Source of the DNA: Microbacterium kyungheense
GTDB taxonomy: Bacteria > Actinomycetota > Actinomycetes > Actinomycetales > Microbacteriaceae
Reading direction: 5' to 3'
DNA length: 64,000 nt
Assembly (NCBI RefSeq): GCF_006783905.1
Contig: NZ_VFPE01000007.1
Span: 167,224 to 231,223, forward strand
The translations under genes were made by a program, and so were the position numbers. Under the pieces are notes generated by a model. That model saw nothing but the letters and a program-made list of their open reading frames with translations. It did not search any database and had not been told where the DNA came from. Positions within the stretch are counted from its first letter, which is position 1. Each line of letters starts with the position of its first letter. This document shows positions 26,079 to 34,265 of this stretch, piece by piece.

Positions 26079-28322
26079 TCAGTCGCCCAGGAGGCCGAGC
26101 GCGTCGGCTTGTTCGACGGCCTGGCTGCGGGATGTCGCCGACAGCTTGCGGTAGATCGAGCCCAGCTGCGAGCTGACGGTGTTGCGCGAGACGAAGAGCC
26201 GCTTGCCGATCTCGGCGATCGTCAGGTGCGTCTGAAGGTAGGGCAGGAGCCGCAGTTCGGCAGGGGTGAGAGGGACGGATCCGCCGGTCATCGGCTCGAC
26301 CGACAGCGCCACCCGCAGCTCCTCGACCTGGGCACCTGCCGTCCCCAGGTCGGGTCGGATCCGCACGATGTCGTCGCTCTCTCGGAGCAGGTGCGCCGCC
26401 GCGGCGCGGTCGCCCAGCATCAGGTGCGCCCGCGCGAGCTGCACCCGCACCCGCACCGACACGTACGGCATGAGGTGCGTGCAGCCGATCCGAGCGCGCA
26501 TCCCGCGCGCCAGCAACCGCCCGCCCGCGGCATGGTCGCCGCCGTGCAGCGCGACCCGGGCGGCCACCGCGAGCGCCAGTGCCGTCGTGGGGTAGCCCTC
26601 CATGTGGCTCGCGTCGATCGCGTCCACACCCCGCTGCGCATGCTCGGCGGCCACGGCCCAGTGGCCCTCGTCGATCGCGATCAGCGCGAGCTCGGGCTCG
26701 CTGAGGATCACGGTGTCGGGGTTCCCCATCGCCGTCGCGAGCGGGACGGCCTGCTCGAAGGCGACGCGGGCCGTCTGCTCGTCGCCGGCGAGGAGGGCCG
26801 CCATGCCGTACAGGTGAAGCGCCTGATCCCGCCACGGGCTCTTCACCGGCTCGTGCTCGAAGGCGAACGCGGCGTCTGCGCCGACCCTCCTGTAGCCGTG
26901 CTCGCACATCGCGGCACGGACCATCGCCCGCGCGGACTCGAAGAGCAGGCGGTCGGCCGCCGGCAGATCCTCCACGCGGATGTCGTCCAGGGCGCTCGCC
27001 CACCGCTCGCCCGCCCGGACGTCGCCGAGGAGGATCGCCGTCCACGTCATCGACACGACCAGTGCCGGGTGCGCCAGCAGGATGTCGTCGCCGAGATCGT
27101 GCAGCCATCGACGCACGGTGGCGACCTGTCCCGTCCCGTACAGGCCGAGTCCCAGTTCGGCCACGAGACCGCTCGCGCGCTCGTATTCGCCGGCGCTGAT
27201 CCAGTGCTCGACCGCGAGGATCGGCGCCTGATGCGCTTCATGCCACGAGGCCGCACGCCGGTGCAGCTCCGCGACCGCCGTCGCGCCCTCGGCGCGCTCC
27301 AGCTCGGCGAGGAGGAACTCGCGGAACAGGGCGTGGAATCTGAACCAGTCCCCGTTGCGGTCCGCGCGGACGAGGAAGAGGTTGCCGGTCTCGACCCGAT
27401 GGATCAGGGCGCGCGCGTTCTCGATGCCGAGCACGGCGTTGCAGACCTCGGGCGACAGCTGGTCGAGCACCGAGCTGCGGCGGAGGAAGGACTGCAGCTC
27501 CTCGGGAAGGCGGGCCAGGCACTCGCGATAGAGGTAGTCCGCGAGGTAGCGGTCGCTCCCGGTGGCCGTCACGGGTGCCGCGGACGACCGGGCGACGAGG
27601 GCGCAGAGGAACAGACCGGTCGGCCAGCCCTCGCACCGTGCGACGACCTCCGCCAGCGCCTCATCGTCCACGTCGGCCGCCCCCGCGGCCGCGAAGACCG
27701 CCCGTGCCTCCACGCGGTCGAACACGAGGTCTGCGGCGGACACGTCCCACGCGTCTCCGGTGCTGCGCAGCCGGGCGATGAGCGGTGATTCCTGCCGACT
27801 GGCCAGGACGACCTGCGATCCGGGCGCGATGCGCGACAGCACGACTTCGAGCGCGTCCTGGCATTCCTCGGAGGCGACCAGGTGCGCATCGTCGATGAAC
27901 AGCACGAAGCTCACCGGCGTGGATGCGAGAGCCGCCGCCAGCATCGGCGCGGATCTTCCGAGCGCGCCGGCACCGACGCCGCGCATGTCGGCCATGACGG
28001 CGTCGGCCAGAGGCGAGAACGGCGCGCAGGCCGCGGCGATGAGCGGGAGCAGGAGCGCGGGGTCGTCGTCGGTGCGGTCGAGCGAGACCCATGCGACCCG
28101 GCGGCTCTCCGTCGCCGCCCACTCGGTGAGCATCGTGGACTTGCCGTATCCGGCGGGAGCCGCGACCGACACGACGCGCGCACCGCTGTCGCGCGCCCGC
28201 CTGATCTGGCGCGTTCTTTTGACCGCGCTCGACGTGGGACGTGGGATTTCGGTCTTGCTTTCGAGCAGAACCGTTTGCAGATCGCGTCCCCCCAGGACCG
28301 ATTCGCGGAGCATCTCCGGCAC
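26079..28322 (-). CDS. MalT-like LuxR-family regulator with ATPase domain
   Basis: 747 residues, LAL-type layout. P-loop APAGYGKST near residue 55, Walker B FVLFIDDAH, then winged-helix and TPR-like helical repeats, and a C-terminal LuxR HTH (LTPAELRLLPYL ... IAEIGKRLFVSRNTVSSQLGSIYRKL, about 685-735). Such proteins are ATP-dependent activators switched by a small inducer. Target unknown; the maltodextrin operon in this window is a candidate, but it lies 8 kb away and shows LacI-type sites instead. GTG start at 28322 with a TACCAT box before it; ATG at 28313 is an alternative. Confidence 0.88.
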   Translation of the reverse strand: MPEMLRESVLGGRDLQTVLLESKTEIPRPTSSAVKRTRQIRRARDSGARVVSVAAPAGYGKSTMLTEWAATESRRVAWVSLDRTDDDPALLLPLIAAACAPFSPLADAVMADMRGVGAGALGRSAPMLAAALASTPVSFVLFIDDAHLVASEECQDALEVVLSRIAPGSQVVLASRQESPLIARLRSTGDAWDVSAADLVFDRVEARAVFAAAGAADVDDEALAEVVARCEGWPTGLFLCALVARSSAAPVTATGSDRYLADYLYRECLARLPEELQSFLRRSSVLDQLSPEVCNAVLGIENARALIHRVETGNLFLVRADRNGDWFRFHALFREFLLAELERAEGATAVAELHRRAASWHEAHQAPILAVEHWISAGEYERASGLVAELGLGLYGTGQVATVRRWLHDLGDDILLAHPALVVSMTWTAILLGDVRAGERWASALDDIRVEDLPAADRLLFESARAMVRAAMCEHGYRRVGADAAFAFEHEPVKSPWRDQALHLYGMAALLAGDEQTARVAFEQAVPLATAMGNPDTVILSEPELALIAIDEGHWAVAAEHAQRGVDAIDASHMEGYPTTALALAVAARVALHGGDHAAGGRLLARGMRARIGCTHLMPYVSVRVRVQLARAHLMLGDRAAAAHLLRESDDIVRIRPDLGTAGAQVEELRVALSVEPMTGGSVPLTPAELRLLPYLQTHLTIAEIGKRLFVSRNTVSSQLGSIYRKLSATSRSQAVEQADALGLLGD

Positions 28323-28329
28323 TCACCGC

Positions 28330-28335
28330 ATGGTA
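28330..28335 (-). promoter_or_regulatory. leaderless promoter -10 box (LuxR regulator)
   Basis: TACCAT on the minus strand seven bases before the GTG at 28322. Confidence 0.45.
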
Positions 28336-28392
28336 GGGGGTCAGCATGAACTGCGACAACCGCCCTCGCCGATCGGCAGAGGATCCGCCCCC

Positions 28393-28398
28393 TAAGCT
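28393..28398 (+). promoter_or_regulatory. leaderless promoter -10 box (28405 membrane gene)
   Basis: TAAGCT, CGGGCC, then ATG at 28405. Confidence 0.55.
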
Positions 28399-28404
28399 CG
28401 GGCC

Positions 28405-28896
28405 ATGCGCTTGTTCCGTGCCGTCCTGTCCGCCGCCGCGGCGACCCTGCCGGTGCTCGTCCTCCTCCTGATCCCGCAGTTCGTGCACGGCGGGGCTGGC
28501 GACCCGGGACTCGCCGCGCTCGGCGGCCCGTGGCTCAACGGCCTGTTCCTGGCGGCGATCATCCTGATCCCCAAGGTCAACGGCGCTCTTGACCCCCAGG
28601 TGCCGGACTGGACGGCCTCGACGGCGATGGCCGCCACCGGGCGCGTGTGGCGCACCCGCATCTGGTTCGCGATCCTGGCGGCGCTGGCGCTGCTGGCGAT
28701 CTTCGCCGCCGGCCAGACCGCCGCGTATTTCGTGGGCGTGGCGTCACCGGCGATCGTCGACGGCGAACTCGTCTACAGCCGCTTCCTGGTGCAGGAGCTG
28801 GTCGTCTACGCGCTCGGCTATGTCCTGTCGCTCGCGGTGTACACGCTCATCATCCGCGCCCTGGTGCGTCCCGAGCCGAAGCCCCGCAAGCGCTGA
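28405..28896 (+). CDS. small membrane protein, unknown function
   Basis: 163 residues with four hydrophobic segments (about 5-25, 45-60, 85-110, 130-155) and a short basic tail PEPKPRKR. No family recognised. Stand-alone gene, leaderless promoter, strong terminator after it. Confidence 0.72.
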   Translation: MRLFRAVLSAAAATLPVLVLLLIPQFVHGGAGDPGLAALGGPWLNGLFLAAIILIPKVNGALDPQVPDWTASTAMAATGRVWRTRIWFAILAALALLAIFAAGQTAAYFVGVASPAIVDGELVYSRFLVQELVVYALGYVLSLAVYTLIIRALVRPEPKPRKR

Positions 28897-28954
28897 GCGA
28901 TCGAGGATGCCGGGTGCCGCGGCATCCCTGCCATCGGGCTGTCCCCGCACGACG

Positions 28955-29098
28955 TAGAAGGCCCCGGGCGCTGGGGACGCCCGGGGCCTGTCGTCGCTGG
29001 CATTCACGCTCGTCCACCCCCCGGCGAACGGCACCTGCGACGGTGGGAAGGTTTCTTGGGGAGGTCCCTTCCCTGAGGCGCTGGGGACGCCTCGCGAC
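28955..29098 (-). ncRNA. candidate small RNA with two UCCCCAG-loop hairpins
   Basis: Convergent gap. On the minus strand a TAGGCT box (29100-29105) is followed by about 140 bases that open with hairpin GAGGCG-TCCCCAG-CGCCTC (29075-29093) and end with a 12-base-stem terminator-like hairpin carrying the identical loop TCCCCAG (28959-28989), then TTCT. Two hairpins with the same C-rich loop recall sRNAs that pair with GGGGA-type ribosome sites. No known Rfam family recognised; prediction only. Confidence 0.35.
28959..28989. terminator. strong hairpin terminator after 28405 gene
   Basis: Perfect 12-base stem AGGCCCCGGGCG/CGCCCGGGGCCT with a 7-base loop, 62 bases after the stop. On the minus strand it would end the candidate sRNA. 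Confidence 0.75.
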
Positions 29099-29127
29099 AA
29101 GCCTAACCCGATTGGTACAACCAAGTC

Positions 29128-29147
29128 TGTCCCCTCTTCGGGGGACA
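29128..29147 (-). terminator. hairpin terminator after alpha/beta hydrolase
   Basis: TGTCCCC/GGGGACA stem with a 6-base loop, starting 13 bases past the stop of the minus-strand hydrolase gene. Confidence 0.65.
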
Positions 29148-29159
29148 AGGCTGCACGCA

Positions 29160-30164
29160 TCAGTGGTGGACGATATAGCCGTCTGACCAGCGCCGCAGCA
29201 TCGCGAACGCTTCGGCGCGAGGTTCCGGACGCGACAGGAAGACGTCGTGGATCGCCCCCTCGATGCGCGCCAGCGTGACGTTGCGGCCGATGCGCGTCGC
29301 CGCCCGGGCGATGTCATCGACCCACAGCACGGAGTCGGTCGTGGTCATCGTGTCCTTCCACGACAGCGGCGGCGTCGAGTGCGCCGACAGCATCACGAAC
29401 GCGGGGCAGCCGACCTCGATCCCCGCCGCGACCGCGCGGTGCCCGTCCATCACCGCCGCGAGCCAGCCCGGCGCGGTCGGGAATCCGCGGTCGGGCCGCC
29501 ACGTCGCGCGTTCGGGATCGTCGGGAAGCGAACCGATCTCTTGCTGAGCACGGGTGTAGAACCCGAAGTCGACCTCGGGCTGCGCGCCCCGCGGGTCCCA
29601 TCTGGCGCGCATCTCGACCAGCGGCGCGAGCGCGTGGCGCCCGATCGCCCCGAGCTGCAGCTCGAGCCACGGACTGTTCAGCACGAGCGCGGCCGCCCGG
29701 CCGGCGTGCCGCGACGCCCACAGCGTCAAGATGAGACCCCCGGTCGAGTGCCCCATGAGCACCAGCCGGCGCACCGACGGCTCCTGCGGTGATCCCTGTC
29801 CCATCGCGTCGAGGGCCGCCGCGAGGTCGATGTCGTAGTCCTCGAGCCGGTCGATGTAGCCGGGCGTCATCCCGGGGCGGAGGCTCCGCCCGTAGCGTCG
29901 CAGGTCGAGCGCGTAGAAGCGGGCGCCGCGGCTCGTCCAGAACTGCGCCACCTCGCGCTGGAAGAAGTAGTCCGACCAGCCGTGGACGTACAGCACATCG
30001 ACGTCGCGCAGCGGCGCGAACAGCGTCAGCAGCGGATTCGGGATGCTGCGCACGAGCGTCGCGACGAGCTCGCCCTGTGCGCCCTGGACGCCGAGCGGCA
30101 TCGTGAGCTGCTCGAACGGCTTCCCCAGGATGTCGGGGACCCACGCAAGCGACGGCCCGGCCAT
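29160..30164 (-). CDS. alpha/beta hydrolase (serine aminopeptidase S33-like)
   Basis: 334 residues. GHSTGGLILTLWAS holds the nucleophile Ser; LDLRRYGRS and VDDIARAATRIG fit the S33/monoglyceride-lipase type. Cytoplasmic, no signal peptide. It lies 23 bases after the ferredoxin reductase gene on the same strand but has its own TAGGCT box six bases before the ATG, inside that gap. Confidence 0.85.
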   Translation of the reverse strand: MAGPSLAWVPDILGKPFEQLTMPLGVQGAQGELVATLVRSIPNPLLTLFAPLRDVDVLYVHGWSDYFFQREVAQFWTSRGARFYALDLRRYGRSLRPGMTPGYIDRLEDYDIDLAAALDAMGQGSPQEPSVRRLVLMGHSTGGLILTLWASRHAGRAAALVLNSPWLELQLGAIGRHALAPLVEMRARWDPRGAQPEVDFGFYTRAQQEIGSLPDDPERATWRPDRGFPTAPGWLAAVMDGHRAVAAGIEVGCPAFVMLSAHSTPPLSWKDTMTTTDSVLWVDDIARAATRIGRNVTLARIEGAIHDVFLSRPEPRAEAFAMLRRWSDGYIVHH

Positions 30165-30170
30165 GGGCTC

Positions 30171-30176
30171 AGCCTA
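30171..30176 (-). promoter_or_regulatory. leaderless promoter -10 box (S33 hydrolase)
   Basis: TAGGCT, GAGCCC, then ATG at 30164 on the minus strand, just downstream of the fprA-like stop. Confidence 0.6.
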
Positions 30177-30187
30177 TGGCGGCCCCG

Positions 30188-31561
30188 TCACTCCCCGCGG
30201 GAGATCGTCACCATCTCGTCGCGCGGGACGACCTTGATGCGCGCCCGCTCGTGCGGCGCGCCGAGAGCGATCTCGTGCTCGTCGAGACGGTGCCAGCCGT
30301 CGAGATCGGTCCAGCGCACACCGCGCTCGGCGAGAAGCGCGGGGATCGCCTCCTCCGACGGGTCGGCCGGCTGCCACCACGTGCCCTGGTCGTTGATCAG
30401 GTGACGAACGGTCTCCATCGCGTCGGACTTGGTGTGGCCGATGAGACCGACCGGCCCGCGCTTGATCCAGCCTGTGGCGTACACGCCGTTGACGCGCTGG
30501 TTGGAGTCCTTGCTGAGGACCTGCCCCTCCCGGTTGGGGATGACGCCGTGCTTCTTGTCGAAAGGGACGCCGGCGAGCGGCGAGCCGAAGTAGCCGACCG
30601 CGCGGTACAGCGACTGCAACGGCACCTCGCGCAGCTCGCCGGTGCCGACCACGCCGCCCTCGCCGTCGGGACGCGTGCGCTCGTACACGAACGCCGACAC
30701 CCGACCCTGGTCGTCGGTCTTCACCTCGACCGGCTTGGCGTAGAAGTGCAGGTGAAGACGACGGGATGCCGTCCCCCCGGCGTTGTTGACCGACGGCCGC
30801 GTGCGCCACGACTGCAGCACCCGGTCGATCACCATGACCTGCTTGTTGCTCGCGATCGCCGCCTGCGCGGCCTCGTCGTAGTCGAAGTCCTCGTCGTAGA
30901 CGACCATGTCGACATCGCGCAGCTCGCCGAGCTCACGCAGCTCCAGCGGTGTGAACTTCACGTTCGCGGGCCCGCGGCGGCCGAACACGTGCACGTCTGT
31001 GACCTGCGAAGCGGCCAGTCCCGTGTGCACGTTGTCGGGGATCTCGGTGGGCAGCAGGTCCTCGGCATGCTTGGCGAGCATGCGCGCGACGTCGAGCGCG
31101 ACGTTGCCGTTGCCGATGACACCCACCGACGCCGCGTCCAGAGGCCATTCGCGCGGCACGTCCGGGTGCCCGTCGAACCAGCTGACGAAGTCCGCGGCAC
31201 CGTACGAGCCGATGGCGTCGATGCCGGGGATGTCGAGGTCGGTGTCACGGACCGCACCGGTGGCGAAGATGACGGCGTTGTAGTGGTGCTTGAGATCATC
31301 GAGCGTGATGTCCTCGCCGAAGCGCACGTTGCCGAAGATGCGGATGTCGCCGCGGTCGAGCACCTCGCGGAGGGCCGTGATGATGCCCTTGATGCGCGGG
31401 TGGTCGGGGGCGACGCCGTAGCGCACGAGTCCGTAGGGCGCCGGCAGCTGCTCGAACAGGTCGATCGACACGTCGAACTTGCGCTCGGCCTTCAGCAGGA
31501 TGTCGGCGGCGTAGATGCCCGCCGGTCCGGCACCGACGATCGCCAGTCGGAGCTTGGTCAT
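30188..31561 (-). CDS. fprA: ferredoxin-NADP+ reductase, FprA/adrenodoxin reductase type
   Basis: 457 residues, full length. FAD fold VGAGPAGIYAADIL, substrate loop GVAPDHPRIK, NADP fold GNGNVALDVARML, and C-terminal GWIKRGPVGLIGHTKSDA are the family signatures. It passes electrons between NADPH and ferredoxin in the cytoplasm. ATG at 31561 is preceded by GAAAGGAC. Follows the polyprenyl diphosphate synthase gene, separated by a 77-base gap holding a dispersed repeat. Confidence 0.93.
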   Translation of the reverse strand: MTKLRLAIVGAGPAGIYAADILLKAERKFDVSIDLFEQLPAPYGLVRYGVAPDHPRIKGIITALREVLDRGDIRIFGNVRFGEDITLDDLKHHYNAVIFATGAVRDTDLDIPGIDAIGSYGAADFVSWFDGHPDVPREWPLDAASVGVIGNGNVALDVARMLAKHAEDLLPTEIPDNVHTGLAASQVTDVHVFGRRGPANVKFTPLELRELGELRDVDMVVYDEDFDYDEAAQAAIASNKQVMVIDRVLQSWRTRPSVNNAGGTASRRLHLHFYAKPVEVKTDDQGRVSAFVYERTRPDGEGGVVGTGELREVPLQSLYRAVGYFGSPLAGVPFDKKHGVIPNREGQVLSKDSNQRVNGVYATGWIKRGPVGLIGHTKSDAMETVRHLINDQGTWWQPADPSEEAIPALLAERGVRWTDLDGWHRLDEHEIALGAPHERARIKVVPRDEMVTISRGE

Positions 31562-31600
31562 GGGTGTCCTTTCGGAAGTCGGGGCTCGCCCCGGCTCCGA

Positions 31601-31630
31601 TCGTTGAGCGAGCGAAGCGAGACGAAACGC
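31601..31630 (+). repeat. dispersed repeat copy, fprA-idsA gap
   Basis: TCGTTGAGCGAGCGAAGCGA continuing to GACGAAACGC. The same word family occurs inverted at 32712-32747 and, diverged, three times at 50245-50420. Confidence 0.75.
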
Positions 31631-31638
31631 CGACGCGG

Positions 31639-32694
31639 CTAGCTGGAGCGGTCGGCGACGGCCTGCGCGAACCGGGTGAGCGCTTCGCGCACCGCGCCGT
31701 CGGGCAGGGGCGCCAGCGCCTCGATGGCTTCGTGCGACCACGCGTGCGCGAGGTCGAGAGTGGCCTGCGTGGCCTCGTGGTCGCGCAGGTGTGCGAGCGG
31801 CTCGTCGAGGAGCGCAGGGTCGGCCCCGTCGGCGATCTGCGCGACGCCCTCGTCGATGCGGGCGCGCAGCGCGACCGCATCGGCGTCCGTGCGCTGCGCG
31901 AGCACGAGGTAGGGCATCGTGGGCACGCCGGCGCGCAGGTCGGTTCCGGGAACCTTGCCGGTCTCGCCCGGATCGGCGGACAGGTCGATGACGTCGTCCA
32001 GAAGCTGGAAGGCCACGCCGGCCTTCTCGCCGAACGTCACCATCGGCTGCTCGAACTCCTCGGGTCCGTTCGAGAAGATGACGCCTGCCTGTGCGGCGGC
32101 GGCGATGAGGGACCCCGTCTTGTCGGACAGCACCTGCAGGTAGAACTCGACCGCGTCGTCCGCGTCCGTCGGCCCCACGGTCTCGTGCATCTGCCCGAGG
32201 ACGAGACGTTCGAACGTGTCGGCCTGCAGCCGGATGGCGCGGTCGCCGTTGCGGGCCATGATCTGGCTGGCGCGCGAGAACAGCAGGTCGCCGGTCAGGA
32301 TCGCGATGTTGTTGCCCCAGACCGCGTGGGCGCTGGGCACGCCGCGGCGCTTGTCTGCGGCATCCATCACGTCGTCGTGGTACAGCGAGCCGAGGTGCGT
32401 GATCTCCAGGGCCGTGGCCGCCTGGATCACCTCGTCGGTCGCACCGTCGCCGAGCTGGGCGGTCAGCAGAGCCAGCATCGGCCGCACGCGCTTGCCGCCC
32501 GCGTCGTACAGGTAGCGGCTGGTGGCGTCGACCAGGGCGTCGGTCGCGTGCAGTTCGGCTTCAAGGGCGAGGTCGACGCGCTTCAGGCCCTCGTCGACCG
32601 TCTTGCGCAGGCCGCGCGAACGCGCGCCCGCGAAGACGCGGTCGGTCAAGCCCAGCTTGCCCGCGATACGCGAGCCCGGCACGGTCGGTGTCAC
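31639..32694 (-). CDS. trans-polyprenyl diphosphate synthase (menaquinone side chain)
   Basis: 351 residues. First Asp-rich motif DDVMDAADKRRG (about 115) and second LLDDVIDLSAD (about 225) are both intact. Small residues before the first motif (SLYH) favour a long product, fitting the menaquinone tail. Between menG and fprA, and in a region holding most men genes, which supports that role (inference). GTG start; the TAGGCT box for it overlaps the menG stop codon. Confidence 0.92.
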   Translation of the reverse strand: MTPTVPGSRIAGKLGLTDRVFAGARSRGLRKTVDEGLKRVDLALEAELHATDALVDATSRYLYDAGGKRVRPMLALLTAQLGDGATDEVIQAATALEITHLGSLYHDDVMDAADKRRGVPSAHAVWGNNIAILTGDLLFSRASQIMARNGDRAIRLQADTFERLVLGQMHETVGPTDADDAVEFYLQVLSDKTGSLIAAAAQAGVIFSNGPEEFEQPMVTFGEKAGVAFQLLDDVIDLSADPGETGKVPGTDLRAGVPTMPYLVLAQRTDADAVALRARIDEGVAQIADGADPALLDEPLAHLRDHEATQATLDLAHAWSHEAIEALAPLPDGAVREALTRFAQAVADRSS

Positions 32695-32700
32695 CCTGCC

Positions 32701-32706
32701 AGCCTA
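32701..32706 (-). promoter_or_regulatory. leaderless promoter -10 box (polyprenyl synthase), contains menG stop
   Basis: TAGGCT, GGCAGG, then GTG at 32694. The first three bases, TAG, are the menG stop codon (32704-32706). Confidence 0.6.
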
Positions 32707-33498
32707 CCGGGGCGTTTCGTCTCGCTCCTTCGTCGCCCGCTCAACGACCGGGAAAGGCTTCACGGCGCGGTGCAGAGCGACGATCCCGAGCGACAGGTTG
32801 CGGTACGCGACCTCGGTCCAGCCGCTCTCGCGGATCCACGCCGACAGCCGGCGCTGGTCCGGCCAGTCGCGGATCGATTCGTTCAGGTAGTCGTATGCGT
32901 CGGCGTTCGAGCTCACCGCCCGCGCGGCGACCGGCAGCACGCGGTCGTTGTAGAAGCGGTAGAGCCCGCCCCACAGCTTCGACGGCGGCTGCGAGAACTC
33001 GCACACCACCAGTCGCCCGCCCGGCTTCGTCACGCGCAGCATCTCGTGCAGCGCCTTCTTCGGGTCATCGACGTTGCGCAGGCCGTACGAGATCGTGACG
33101 GCGTCGAACTCGTCATCGGCGAACGGCAGGTCGGTGGCGTTCGCCTCGACGAATGAGAGGTTCGGGATGCCGCCGCCCGGCGCCTTCGGACCGTAGCGCT
33201 TCTCGCCCTCGGCGAGCATGCCGGGCGAGAAGTCCGCGGCGACGACCTCGGCGCCGCGTCCGGCGAGGGCCGCGCTGGACATGGCGGTGCCGGCGGCGAG
33301 GTCGAGGATGCGCTGGCCGCGGCGCGGGTCGACGGCACGCACCATCGCGGCCCGCCAGAACCGGTCGTTGCCGAGGCTCAGCACGGTGTTGGTGCGGTCG
33401 TAGCCGGCGGCGACCTGGTCGAACATGCCGCTCACGCGCGACGGGTCCTTGTGCAGGTCGGCGCGGTTGGATTCGTGATCGGAGGGGTGCGGGGCCAC
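32704..33498 (-). CDS. menG: demethylmenaquinone methyltransferase
   Basis: 264 residues, UbiE/MenG family. VAAGYDRTNTVLSLG near the N-terminus, SAM site LDLAAGTAMSSAAL, and YGLRNVDDPKKAL plus EFSQPPSKLWGGLYRFYND are hallmarks. It adds the last methyl group of menaquinone. The last about 12 residues (VVERATKERDETPR) are encoded by a dispersed repeat copy at 32712-32747, so the native C-terminus may have been replaced. GTG start with a TAGACT box seven bases upstream. Confidence 0.93.
   Translation of the reverse strand: MAPHPSDHESNRADLHKDPSRVSGMFDQVAAGYDRTNTVLSLGNDRFWRAAMVRAVDPRRGQRILDLAAGTAMSSAALAGRGAEVVAADFSPGMLAEGEKRYGPKAPGGGIPNLSFVEANATDLPFADDEFDAVTISYGLRNVDDPKKALHEMLRVTKPGGRLVVCEFSQPPSKLWGGLYRFYNDRVLPVAARAVSSNADAYDYLNESIRDWPDQRRLSAWIRESGWTEVAYRNLSLGIVALHRAVKPFPVVERATKERDETPR
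32712..32747 (-). repeat. dispersed repeat copy inside menG 3' end
   Basis: Inverted and slightly longer relative of the 31601-31630 repeat; the two bracket the polyprenyl synthase gene as inverted repeats and this one supplies the coding sequence of the MenG C-terminus. Confidence 0.7.
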
Positions 33499-33505
33499 GG
33501 GCTCG

Positions 33506-33511
33506 AGTCTA
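33506..33511 (-). promoter_or_regulatory. leaderless promoter -10 box (menG)
   Basis: TAGACT seven bases before the GTG at 33498, overlapping the 3' end of the DUF402 gene by a few bases. Confidence 0.5.
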
Positions 33512-34243
33512 GGCCGCGGGGCCTGGCGCGCCGAGGGCGGACGCGTCGGCGGGATCGGCGGGGTCCGTGGCCGTCGAGTCCTCGTGACCCTCCGCGCCGT
33601 CAGGCGCGGGGAACGTCACAGGCTCGGGAGGTGCGATGGGCGGGAGCGCCGCCAGGCGCGCGAGCCAGTGCGCGGCCGTCGCGTCGTCGAACGGCGGCTC
33701 GGCGGCGCGCACCCGCTGCTCGAGGTCCACCGCGACGGCTTCGAGCCTGTCGACGAGGTCGAGCGGGTAGCCGTAGGCCACGCGATGCTCGTCCCATTCG
33801 TCACGGTCCTCGATGTAGACGTCGCCGGGGCTGCGCAGCACGCCCTCGCGGTCGACGTACGGCTCGGCGGGTTCGCGCCGGACGACGTCGAGGTCCATGT
33901 CGATGCCGGTCGGGACGCCGTCATCCCACCGCACATCCCACGCGACGTCGATGTAGACGCGCGTCGGGTGAGGAGCCGCGTTGTAGGTGTACGCGAAGTC
34001 GCCGGTCGGCGGGAGCAGCGTGACGCTGTCGTGCTCGGCCGGGAACGCGCGGCCGGGGCGCACGTTGCGCCAGCCGGCGCGCTGGCCGAGCCAGTCGCCC
34101 CACCGGTCGCTGCCCAGGTAGACCTCGTCGTTGACCCAGTGCGGCCCGCCGTCCCATTTGCGCCAGCGGAACTGCAGCGCGGTTCCGACCTCGGGCCGGT
34201 CGGGACGGTGCGGGCTGGGCTGTGCGGCGGCGGCGTCGGTCAC
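33509..34243 (-). CDS. DUF402 domain protein
   Basis: 244 residues. Central region GGPHWVNDEVYLGSDRWGDW and VYIDVAWDVRWDDGVPTGIDMDLDVVRR match DUF402/FomD-like proteins, some of which are nucleotide-diphosphate hydrolases using acidic metal ligands. The C-terminal about 40 residues are acidic and Pro/Ala-rich. Leaderless GTG start; its -10 box overlaps that of divergent menF. Confidence 0.82.
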   Translation of the reverse strand: MTDAAAAQPSPHRPDRPEVGTALQFRWRKWDGGPHWVNDEVYLGSDRWGDWLGQRAGWRNVRPGRAFPAEHDSVTLLPPTGDFAYTYNAAPHPTRVYIDVAWDVRWDDGVPTGIDMDLDVVRREPAEPYVDREGVLRSPGDVYIEDRDEWDEHRVAYGYPLDLVDRLEAVAVDLEQRVRAAEPPFDDATAAHWLARLAALPPIAPPEPVTFPAPDGAEGHEDSTATDPADPADASALGAPGPAA

Positions 34244-34249
34244 CTCGCG

Positions 34250-34259
34250 AGTCTAGGCT
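34250..34259. promoter_or_regulatory. overlapping divergent -10 boxes (DUF402 gene and menF)
   Basis: AGTCTAGGCT: minus-strand TAGACT (34250-34255) is six bases before the GTG at 34243; plus-strand TAGGCT (34254-34259) is six bases before the GTG at 34266. The boxes share the central TA, so polymerase cannot occupy both at once. Confidence 0.65.
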
Positions 34260-34265
34260 GGAGGG

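Noticed and set aside
28955..29098. Identification of the candidate sRNA as actinobacterial 6C RNA
   Set aside because: The hairpin loops have four consecutive C, not six or more, so the name is not justified.
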